Below are positions 1 through 6,037 of a stretch of DNA of 18,900 nucleotides, piece after piece; the first letter of the stretch is position 1, and each line of letters begins with the position of its first letter. The translations under genes and the position numbers were made by a program. The notes beneath the pieces are model-generated. The model made no database searches. It saw only the letters and a program-made list of their open reading frames with translations, and was not told where the DNA came from. The DNA lies in NCBI GenBank assembly GCA_002387605.1, contig DGJU01000006.1, forward strand, positions 47,462-66,361, given 5' to 3'. Source of the stretch: Alphaproteobacteria bacterium UBA4588 (GTDB taxonomy: Bacteria; Pseudomonadota; Alphaproteobacteria; Puniceispirillales; Puniceispirillaceae).

Positions 1-330
1 CCGGATTTTGCAGAGCCCCCGGTCTTTGCAGAGCCATGGCACGCAGAATTATTTGCAATGACAGTTCATCTTCACAAACAAGGCCTGTTTAGCTGGCCTG
101 ACTGGACAGCACAGCTATCTGAGGCTCTTGCGGCGGCCGGCAAACATCACACGCTTGATGGCGGCGACGACTATTATGCTGTCTGGCTTGATACGCTTTT
201 GCAAATCATGATAGCACAGGGCGTAACAGATGATAGTTCTGTTCAGGCAATGCAGGAGCAGTGGCGCGATGCTTATGTGCGCACACCGCATGGCAAGCCT
301 GTCAGGCTAACAGACGATGGTTCAGACTAA
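1..330 (+). CDS. Nitrile hydratase accessory protein, 5'-truncated by the window edge
   Basis: The open frame runs from base 1 without a stop and reaches TAA at 328-330, giving 109 visible residues. The ATG at 58 is an internal methionine (residue 20): residues before it read FAEPWHAELFA, which belongs to the conserved N-terminal part of this family, followed by LHKQGLFSWPDW, a DYY..WL segment, and the C-terminal RTPHGKPV motif. These are hallmarks of the small accessory/activator protein of nitrile hydratase, which resembles the N-terminal part of the beta subunit and is known in the family to help load the metal (cobalt or iron) into the alpha subunit in the cytoplasm. Family members are only slightly longer than the visible part, so little is missing. 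By family custom the alpha and beta subunit genes should lie just upstream, outside the window. otnK follows after 38 bases. Confidence 0.85.
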   Translation, partial: PDFAEPPVFAEPWHAELFAMTVHLHKQGLFSWPDWTAQLSEALAAAGKHHTLDGGDDYYAVWLDTLLQIMIAQGVTDDSSVQAMQEQWRDAYVRTPHGKPVRLTDDGSD

Positions 331-341
331 CTAAAAGTTAG
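327..341 (+). repeat. Small hairpin overlapping the accessory-protein stop codon
   Basis: CTAACT (327-332) and AGTTAG (336-341) form a perfect 6-bp inverted repeat around a 3-base AAA loop, spanning the TAA stop at 328-330. It is AT-rich and is not followed by a run of T, so it is not a convincing intrinsic terminator. It could weakly separate or stabilise mRNA between the accessory gene and otnK, or be chance. Confidence 0.3.
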
Positions 342-368
342 ACTATGTAAAAGAATGTGAGGGTTTAA

Positions 369-1625
369 ATGCTTCTTGGTTGTATTGGTGATGATTTCAC
401 CGGTTCGAGTGATCTTGCAAATACATTGGCAAAAGAGGGTATGCATGCTGTCCAATATAGCGGCGTGCCATCTTCTGATGCGCCGTCGCATGTCGACGCT
501 GGCATTGTCGCTCTGAAATCACGCTCCATTCCTGTCAAAGAGGCTATCGCGCAATCGCTTGAAGCGCTGGAATGGCTAAAGGCGCAAGGCTGTACCCAGT
601 TCTTTTTTAAATATTGCTCAACCTTTGATTCAACGGCTGAGGGGAATATCGGGCCGGTCGCAGAAGCTCTTGCAGAGGCGCTAGGGGCAACAGGTGTGAT
701 TTTCTGTCCTGCCTTTCCCGGCACGGGGCGCTCGCTTTATCAGGGGCATTTATTTGTAAATGATATTCTGCTGTCCGATAGCCCTTTGCGTGACCATCCG
801 CTGAACCCAATGACAGAATCTGATTTACGTATCTGGCTTGCAAAACAGACCCGTGGCCCAGTGGGGCATGTTGGCGCGGCAGACGTATTTGCCGGACCTG
901 ATGCGATTAAAGCAAAGCTGGCAGAAGAAGTAGCGGCAGGCCGTAATCTGGTGATTATGGATGCGTTGCGTGATGACGATTTACGCGCCATCGGAACAGC
1001 TTTGTCTGATGCGGTTCTGATAACTGGCGGCTCTGGTGTTGCGCTTGGCTTGCCAGATAATTTCCGCCGGTCTGGTGCGATGGGCAAAACATCACATAGC
1101 TGGCAGGGACAAGCTGGCACATGCGCTATTCTATGCGGGTCTTGTTCTGCTGCAACACGCCGTCAGATTGAGGTTCATAAACAAACACAGCCATCATTGG
1201 TGCTTGATGCTGCCAGCATTATTGATGGTCAGTTTAGGGTGAGTGATGCGCAGGCATGGGTAGAGGCCTGCTGGCAGGACAATGCCGATAGCCTACCTCT
1301 TATCTATAGTTCAGCTGATCCTGAAGAGGTCCAAAAAATCCAGCAAATGTTCGGAACTGACGTTGCTGCTGCCGCGCTTGAAGGGTTCTTTGGCGCGCTG
1401 GCCGCAACGCTTGTTGATACCGGTATTGGTAGACTGATTGCCGCTGGCGGTGAGACATCTGGCGCTGTTGTTGAGCATCTTGATATCGACCAGCTCGAAA
1501 TCGGTCCTGAAATTGACCCAGGTGTTCCTGCGTTGCGGGCAAGCCCGTCTCTGACACTTGCGCTGAAGAGCGGTAATTTTGGTGCCGAAGATTTCTTTGC
1601 TAAGGCAGCTCGCCAGCTAGGCTGA
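369..1625 (+). CDS. otnK: 3-oxo-tetronate kinase (four-carbon acid sugar kinase, OtnK/DUF1537 family)
   Basis: Phosphorylates 3-oxo-tetronate (or a related four-carbon acid sugar) at C4 with ATP in the cytoplasm, feeding the decarboxylase encoded next. The 418-residue length is full for the family. The N-terminal substrate-binding domain (about residues 1-230) opens with the diagnostic GDDFTGSSDLANTL stretch from residue 7. The C-terminal nucleotide-binding domain (about 250-410) carries CGSCSAATRRQ near its start, GGETSG at 360-365, and the family ending IGPEIDPGVPAL. Start ATG at 369 is preceded by a GTGAGGG purine-rich site. It sits 27 bases ahead of otnC, the usual partner, which supports OtnK over the erythronate or threonate kinases of the same superfamily; the exact stereoisomer used cannot be read from sequence. 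No dehydrogenase (LtnD/DtnD) or isomerase (OtnI) gene is present in the window. Confidence 0.9.
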   Translation: MLLGCIGDDFTGSSDLANTLAKEGMHAVQYSGVPSSDAPSHVDAGIVALKSRSIPVKEAIAQSLEALEWLKAQGCTQFFFKYCSTFDSTAEGNIGPVAEALAEALGATGVIFCPAFPGTGRSLYQGHLFVNDILLSDSPLRDHPLNPMTESDLRIWLAKQTRGPVGHVGAADVFAGPDAIKAKLAEEVAAGRNLVIMDALRDDDLRAIGTALSDAVLITGGSGVALGLPDNFRRSGAMGKTSHSWQGQAGTCAILCGSCSAATRRQIEVHKQTQPSLVLDAASIIDGQFRVSDAQAWVEACWQDNADSLPLIYSSADPEEVQKIQQMFGTDVAAAALEGFFGALAATLVDTGIGRLIAAGGETSGAVVEHLDIDQLEIGPEIDPGVPALRASPSLTLALKSGNFGAEDFFAKAARQLG

Positions 1626-1652
1626 CTTTCATCCATCCAAGGGATTTGAATA

Positions 1653-2297
1653 ATGAGCGAGACACAGATACGAGAGCAGATTTGCCTGTTGGCAAAGTCG
1701 CTGTTTGATAGGGGCCTAACAGGAGGGGCAAGCGGCAATATTTCTGTGCGCCTTGATGATGGTAGCCTGCTTGTCACGCCGACAGGGAATAGTTTTGGCG
1801 CGCTCGACCCTGCTAACCTTAGTCATCTTGATAAGGGTGGGCGTCTGCTAAGTGGTCTGGCCCCGACCAAAGAAATGCCGCTCCATGCCGCGTTTTATGA
1901 ATCACGCATGCGTACCAAAGCTGTTGTGCATTTGCATAGTACGCACTCAGTTGCGCTGTCTTTATTGCCGGTTGAGGATGTTGATAATTTCCTGCCGCCT
2001 CTGACAGCCTATTCAATTATGCGGTGCGGCAAGGTATCTTTGCTGCCCTATTTCAGGCCGGGCGATCCTGCGGCCGGAACGGCGCTGCGCGGGCTTGCAG
2101 GAAAGCGGACATCTGTTATGCTTGCCAATCATGGCCCTATTGTTGCCGGCGCTGATCTTGAAGCAGCTATCTATGCTGTTGAAGAATTGGAAGAAACCGC
2201 AAAGCTGGCTCTTATGATGCGCGGGATGCAGCATAAGGCGCTTACAGATACTCAGATTGCTGACCTTGTTCAGCATTTCTCCCTTGAATGGGATTAG
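1653..2297 (+). CDS. otnC: 3-oxo-tetronate 4-phosphate decarboxylase (class II aldolase/adducin family)
   Basis: Decarboxylates 3-oxo-tetronate 4-phosphate to dihydroxyacetone phosphate, which enters glycolysis; the reaction follows from characterised OtnC proteins. At 214 residues it is full length for the class II aldolase fold. The phosphate/substrate loop GGASGNIS lies at residues 24-31. The divalent-metal site is visible as H93-L-H95 and H160 (in LANHGP), and E74 in APTKEMPLH is the expected catalytic acidic residue. The gene follows otnK after 27 bases and precedes the ABC ATPase by 9 bases, so these are very probably cotranscribed. Other class II aldolase members (fuculose-phosphate aldolase, methylthioribulose-phosphate dehydratase) are alternatives, but the otnK neighbour makes OtnC much the best call. 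Confidence 0.88.
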   Translation: MSETQIREQICLLAKSLFDRGLTGGASGNISVRLDDGSLLVTPTGNSFGALDPANLSHLDKGGRLLSGLAPTKEMPLHAAFYESRMRTKAVVHLHSTHSVALSLLPVEDVDNFLPPLTAYSIMRCGKVSLLPYFRPGDPAAGTALRGLAGKRTSVMLANHGPIVAGADLEAAIYAVEELEETAKLALMMRGMQHKALTDTQIADLVQHFSLEWD

Positions 2298-2306
2298 GAT
2301 AAAATC

Positions 2307-3236
2307 ATGCCGCCTATTATTGATGTTCAGCATCTGATTAAAAGCTATGCCGGAGGTGGGCGTGCGCTGGATGATGTGTCGGTTGAAATTGAAAGCGGTG
2401 AAATTCTGGCTCTTTTGGGCCCGAACGGTGCTGGCAAAACAACGCTGATTTCCATTATTTGCGGGCTGACCAGAATTACCGAAGGCACTGTTAGTGTTGG
2501 CGGATTTGATGTGGTCAAAGATTATCGCAAGACACGCGCACTTATTGGTCTTGTGCCGCAGGAATTGATGCTTGAGCCGTTTGAGACAGTGTTTGAAACT
2601 GTTAGTCTGTCGCGCGGGTTATTTGGCTGTAAGCCTAATAAATCCTATATTGAGAGTGTTTTAAGCCAGCTTTCCTTGCTGGATAAAAAAGACGCGCAGA
2701 TGAAAGAATTATCAGGCGGGATGAAGCGGCGCGTGCTGATCGCAAAGGCGCTGAGCCATGAGCCAAAAATCCTATTTCTGGATGAACCGACCGCTGGTGT
2801 TGATGTTGAGTTGCGCCGTGATATGTGGAACGTCGTTACCGAGCTGAAGCAGCGCGGTGTGACCATCGTGCTAACCACTCATTATATCGAGGAAGCAGAA
2901 GAAATTGCTGATAGGGTTGCGGTCATTAATGGCGGTAAGATTCTGCTGATTGAGGAAAAAGACAAGCTCATGAAGCGGCTTGGCACAAAGCAGCTTCGCA
3001 TTGAGTTGCAAGCGCCGATTACAACGCTACCTGACAGCCTGTCAGATGTTGATGTGCAGCGTGCAGATGACGGTATGAGCCTTATTTATCATTATGATGT
3101 GAAAGCTGAGAGAACCGGTATCACTTCGCTGCTATCAACGCTCGCCTCAGAAGGAATTGTGCTGCGGGATTTGCAAACCTATCAAAGCTCACTAGAAGAC
3201 ATTTTTGTCGGTCTGGTAACGGAGGAAAATAAATGA
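2307..3236 (+). CDS. ABC-2 type transporter ATP-binding protein (YadG-like)
   Basis: Cytoplasmic ATPase that powers the membrane protein encoded immediately downstream. All ABC motifs are intact: Walker A GPNGAGKTT at residues 38-46, Q-loop in GLVPQE, signature LSGGM at 135-139, Walker B with D159/E160 in LFLDEPTAGVD, and switch histidine in TTHYIEEAE. About 90 residues after the core form the C-terminal extension typical of exporters of the drug/polysaccharide ABC-2 class. Length (309) and order of motifs closely resemble E. coli YadG, whose substrate is not firmly known. The stop codon overlaps the next start (ATGA, 3233-3236), indicating translational coupling. The 9-base spacing from otnC suggests the same transcript, but whether the transporter handles anything related to tetronates cannot be told. 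Confidence 0.9.
   Translation: MPPIIDVQHLIKSYAGGGRALDDVSVEIESGEILALLGPNGAGKTTLISIICGLTRITEGTVSVGGFDVVKDYRKTRALIGLVPQELMLEPFETVFETVSLSRGLFGCKPNKSYIESVLSQLSLLDKKDAQMKELSGGMKRRVLIAKALSHEPKILFLDEPTAGVDVELRRDMWNVVTELKQRGVTIVLTTHYIEEAEEIADRVAVINGGKILLIEEKDKLMKRLGTKQLRIELQAPITTLPDSLSDVDVQRADDGMSLIYHYDVKAERTGITSLLSTLASEGIVLRDLQTYQSSLEDIFVGLVTEENK
3221..3225 (+). promoter_or_regulatory. Strong ribosome binding site for the ABC-2 permease
   Basis: GGAGG lies 7 bases before the ATG at 3233, inside the last codons of the ATPase gene. With the ATGA overlap it fixes the permease start and supports coupled translation. Confidence 0.75.
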
Positions 3237-3994
3237 ACCTTTATGCAGTAAGGGCTATTTATTCCTTTGAAATGGCGCGCACCTTTCGCACGATGCTCCA
3301 GTCAATTGCATCGCCTGTCATCTCAACAGCGCTCTATTTTGTTGTATTTGGTTCTGCCATTGGCAGCAGAATGACAATGATAGATGGGGTGCCGTATGGC
3401 GTCTTTATCGTGCCAGGGCTCATCATGCTGACGGTGATGATGCAGTCAGTGGCAAACGCCTCTTTTGGTATTTATTTCCCTAAGTTTCTAGGCACAATTT
3501 ATGAGCCATTATCGGCGCCAATATCGCCGTGGGAGATTGTAATCGGCTATGTGGGGGCTGCTACAACAAAATCAATAATGATTGGCCTGATTATTCTTGC
3601 TGTCTCATTTCTGTTTGTGCCTGTTACCATTGCTCATCCTGTTTTGATGTTATGTTTTTTAATGCTGACAGCGATATCCTTTAGCTTGCTTGGGTTTATT
3701 CTTGGGATTTGGGCACGTAGTTTTGAGCAGCTGAATCTTGTGCCGATGCTGATCCTCACACCATTAGTATTTTTGGGGGGTAGTTTTTATTCGATTGATA
3801 TGTTGCCACCCGTCTGGCAGACCGTGACCCTATTCAATCCTGCTGTGTATCTTATCTCAGGGTTCAGATGGGCTTTTTTCGATACAGCAGACGTCTCCAT
3901 CGCAGTATCTTTGCTGGCGATTGGCGTGTTCAGCGCTATTTGTTTTGCCGTCATCTCGTGGATGTTTGCAACCGGATACCGGCTCAAAAATTAG
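3233..3994 (+). CDS. ABC-2 type transporter permease (YadH-like)
   Basis: Integral inner-membrane half-transporter of 253 residues with about six hydrophobic segments (roughly residues 22-42, 57-77, 101-127, 135-160, 170-187 and 222-246). The family signature region VIGYVGAATTKSI and the late LTPLVFLGGSFYSIDMLPP motif, followed by NPAVYLISGFRWAF, match the ABC-2 membrane domain as in E. coli YadH and related exporters. It would dimerise and pair with the upstream ATPase. Topology indicates export or flipping out of the cytoplasm rather than binding-protein-dependent import, and no binding protein is encoded nearby. Substrate unknown. The next gene is convergent, 32 bases away, and I see no clear terminator in that gap: only a 4-bp ACGG/CCGT inverted repeat at 3996-4006. 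Confidence 0.88.
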   Translation: MNLYAVRAIYSFEMARTFRTMLQSIASPVISTALYFVVFGSAIGSRMTMIDGVPYGVFIVPGLIMLTVMMQSVANASFGIYFPKFLGTIYEPLSAPISPWEIVIGYVGAATTKSIMIGLIILAVSFLFVPVTIAHPVLMLCFLMLTAISFSLLGFILGIWARSFEQLNLVPMLILTPLVFLGGSFYSIDMLPPVWQTVTLFNPAVYLISGFRWAFFDTADVSIAVSLLAIGVFSAICFAVISWMFATGYRLKN

Positions 3995-4026
3995 TACGGT
4001 CTCCGTCGAGCCATTTTCTGCCAGCT

Positions 4027-4992
4027 TTATAACTGAAGCGGCCAGTCACCTCTGCTAAGGCTTTTGCACGCATTGATAACACGCTCAAAGCTATGGCGCG
4101 CACGTTCAACAGAATGGCGCGCCCTTAGATGGGCATGTACAAGCCCCATATCAATAATACAGCTTGCCTTGCATCCGGCATCCTCAAGCCGTTTGGCAAA
4201 AAGCGGGCCATCATCGGCAAGCGGGTCGCATTGGGCCGAAAAGCTGATGCTTGGCGGCATGCCGGATAAATCATCTGCAGAGAGGGGCGCGGCTGCATGA
4301 GCGGCCTGATTATCACCACCGAATAGCAGATTGCTATAGATCTCCATTCCTGCCGTGGTCAGCATTGGAGCATTTGCATGAAGGCTATAGCTTGGTGCCT
4401 CCCTATCATTGCCATAGACAGGGTAGATGCCAACAAGCCCGCAGAGGCGCGCAAGCAAATCGCTTTCGCCTCGATTGCGGACCTCAAGCGCAGTAGCAGC
4501 AGCAAGATAGCCGCCAGCACTATCCCCCATCAGGATGAATGAGCGGTCACTTTGTTCACTGCAATAGCGCAAAGCATCACAGCAATCATCACGGCATGCT
4601 GGATAGACATGTTCCGGCGCTAGCCTATAATCAACAGCCGTGACGCAAAAGCCTGTTTCTGCCGCGATGTCAGCACAGATATCATCATGGGTTTCAAGAT
4701 TGCCAACCACAAACCCGCCGCCATGCATATAAAAAATCTCAGTTGCTTCGGACGCGCCATTGGGCGTGTAAACCCGCATAGGAACCGGACTATTAATATC
4801 ATGTATCGTCACAGTTTCATGGGCTGGCCCACGCATATTATCTGACATAGCATTATAGCAGGCACGCCGGACGCTTATGTCACCATCACGCTCTGCATTA
4901 GAAAAATAGCTTTCAGTATCGGTAATAAACCGCAGCACATCTTCATCTAGCATGCGCTGATAGTCTATTTTTGTCATCGCTTGTGTTGTCAT
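4027..4992 (-). CDS. Alpha/beta hydrolase, hormone-sensitive lipase (HSL) type esterase
   Basis: Cytoplasmic carboxylester hydrolase of 321 residues when started at the ATG at 4992. The HSL-family oxyanion motif HGGG is at residues 90-93 and the nucleophile motif GDSAGG at 156-161 (Ser158). Asp256 in CDPLADD and His286 (or His288) in DMGLVHAH complete a likely triad; DYRLAPEH at 121-128 is another family hallmark. The start is chosen because it lies 16 bases after the stop of the upstream crotonase gene and has an AAAGGAG site 11 bases before it; a longer frame to 5076 would overlap that gene by 68 bases, and Met6 (4977) is an alternative. Near the C-terminus the sequence repeats ARHSVER then ARHSFER, an apparent 21-base tandem duplication. 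Natural ester unknown; cotranscription with the crotonase hints at acyl or ester metabolism. Confidence 0.87.
   Translation of the reverse strand: MTTQAMTKIDYQRMLDEDVLRFITDTESYFSNAERDGDISVRRACYNAMSDNMRGPAHETVTIHDINSPVPMRVYTPNGASEATEIFYMHGGGFVVGNLETHDDICADIAAETGFCVTAVDYRLAPEHVYPACRDDCCDALRYCSEQSDRSFILMGDSAGGYLAAATALEVRNRGESDLLARLCGLVGIYPVYGNDREAPSYSLHANAPMLTTAGMEIYSNLLFGGDNQAAHAAAPLSADDLSGMPPSISFSAQCDPLADDGPLFAKRLEDAGCKASCIIDMGLVHAHLRARHSVERARHSFERVINACKSLSRGDWPLQL
4082..4123 (-). repeat. Two imperfect 21-base tandem copies inside the HSL hydrolase gene
   Basis: Bases 4082-4102 and 4103-4123 are alike at about two thirds of positions and share an identical ATGGCGCGC core; in protein they give ARHSVER followed by ARHSFER. 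The copies lie after the putative catalytic histidine, so the extra heptad probably extends a C-terminal helix rather than altering the active site. Confidence 0.55.
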
Positions 4993-5008
4993 CTGAGGCG
5001 GGTCTCCT

Positions 5009-5851
5009 TTAGGAGGGTTCTTCCCATTTTGGGTCACGCTTTTCAAGAAATGCGCCAATACCTTCTTCAGCGTCACGGTTTAGCATATTTTCAACCATAG
5101 TATGGGCAGCATAGTCATATGCGTCGCTGAGTGGCATCTCTAATTGGCGATAAAAGGCTTCTTTACCAATTTTAACAGTGGAAATCGGCTTGCTGGCGAT
5201 TAAGTCTGCCATTTCATGAGCGGCCTCTAATAGCGCATCTGGCGCTACAACTTTGTTCACAAGACCAAATTCTAGTGCTTTATCTGCTGATATTGCCTCA
5301 CCCGTCAGCAGCATTTCCATAGCGTGTTTGCGGCCCACATTACGCGAGATAGCAACCATCGGGGTTGAACAGAATAGTCCGATATGAACCCCCGGCGTTG
5401 CAAATTTTGCAGTGTCAGCTGTAACAGCAAGGTCGCATGTTGCAACCAGCTGGCAGCCAGCGGCCGTTGCTGTTCCTTGAACGGCGGCAATCACAGGTTT
5501 GGGGCATTTTATGATGGCTTGCATCATGGTAGAGCAGGCAGTCAATGTTGTTGTAAAATAGGCGCGCCCTCTATCACTATCAGCCCGGGCAGCTGTCATC
5601 TGTTTAAGATCATGTCCTGCACAGAATACAGGTCCCGCCGCTGTCAGGATAATGACCTTGATAGCCGGTGTTTCTGCTAACCGTTCAATAGCAACGGTTA
5701 TGGCTGAAATCATTTCAAGTGAGAGGCAATTGCGCGCATCAGGACGGTTCAGTGTCAGAACAGCGACATCCCCTTTATGCTCTTCACGTAAGTGCTCGTT
5801 CAGGGAGCCAAGTGAGCCTGCTTTTATGCCTAATGTCTCATCTGGTGCCAT
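5009..5851 (-). CDS. Enoyl-CoA hydratase/isomerase family protein, ECHDC3-like, without the two catalytic glutamates
   Basis: Crotonase-fold protein of 280 residues, normal for the family. The oxyanion-hole/CoA loop FCAGHDLKQM is at residues 76-85, and the second oxyanion segment GTATAAGCQL at 126-135. The block FATPGVHIGLFCSTP and MEMLLTGEAISADKAL closely resemble ECHDC3 (enoyl-CoA hydratase domain-containing protein 3). In classical hydratases two glutamates 20 residues apart (rat E144 and E164) act as acid and base; here those positions are Gln134 and Gly154. So ordinary hydration of enoyl-CoA is unlikely, and another CoA-thioester reaction or a non-catalytic role is possible. ATG at 5851 has an AAGGAAG site about 9 bases upstream. 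It heads a two-gene minus-strand unit with the HSL hydrolase and is divergent from the oxidoreductase gene. Confidence 0.85.
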   Translation of the reverse strand: MAPDETLGIKAGSLGSLNEHLREEHKGDVAVLTLNRPDARNCLSLEMISAITVAIERLAETPAIKVIILTAAGPVFCAGHDLKQMTAARADSDRGRAYFTTTLTACSTMMQAIIKCPKPVIAAVQGTATAAGCQLVATCDLAVTADTAKFATPGVHIGLFCSTPMVAISRNVGRKHAMEMLLTGEAISADKALEFGLVNKVVAPDALLEAAHEMADLIASKPISTVKIGKEAFYRQLEMPLSDAYDYAAHTMVENMLNRDAEEGIGAFLEKRDPKWEEPS

Positions 5852-6037
5852 AGCGCAGTTCTTCCTTTCGCAACTTTGGTATAAAATGCTATCATAGGAA
5901 TCAATCAGGGAAAAGAGCGTCGCTGAACTGGTCGCGCTTTTGTGTGGCGCCTCTCTTCTTTCTCATATGCTGAAATTTGCGACTTCAGGCGAAATTTGGC
6001 GTTATGAGGCAAAAGATAATTCGCTTAGGGTATTTCG
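5852..6037. promoter_or_regulatory. Divergent intergenic region with candidate promoters
   Basis: This 186-base gap separates the minus-strand crotonase unit from the plus-strand oxidoreductase cluster and must hold at least one promoter in each direction. On the minus strand TATGAT (forward 5891-5896) is a candidate -10 box, without a good -35. On the plus strand GATAAT (6015-6020) is a candidate -10, also lacking a well-spaced -35. I see no small gene or RNA in the gap. Confidence 0.4.
5972..5998 (+). repeat. Direct repeat GAAATTTG, possible operator
   Basis: GAAATTTG occurs at 5972-5979 and again at 5991-5998, start-to-start distance 19 bases (close to two helical turns), 40-66 bases before the oxidoreductase start. 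Each copy contains the self-complementary AAATTT. Spacing and position would suit a dimeric regulator, but the unit is short and could be chance. Confidence 0.3.

Noticed and set aside
1300..1777. Long open frames antisense to otnK and otnC, and similar ones over the other large genes.
   Set aside because: They overlap clearly recognised genes, have no family-like motifs and are composition shadows of the true frames.
3995..4026. Intrinsic terminator between the convergent permease and esterase genes.
   Set aside because: Only a 4-bp stem with a 3-base loop is present and it is not directly followed by a T run.
4993..5076. Longer start for the HSL esterase at 5076.
   Set aside because: It would overlap the end of the upstream crotonase gene in another frame; the ATG at 4992 has a ribosome site at the proper place.
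5009..5851. The crotonase as methylthioacryloyl-CoA hydratase DmdD/AcuH.
   Set aside because: Those enzymes need the two catalytic glutamates, which are Gln and Gly here; the surrounding motifs are ECHDC3-like.
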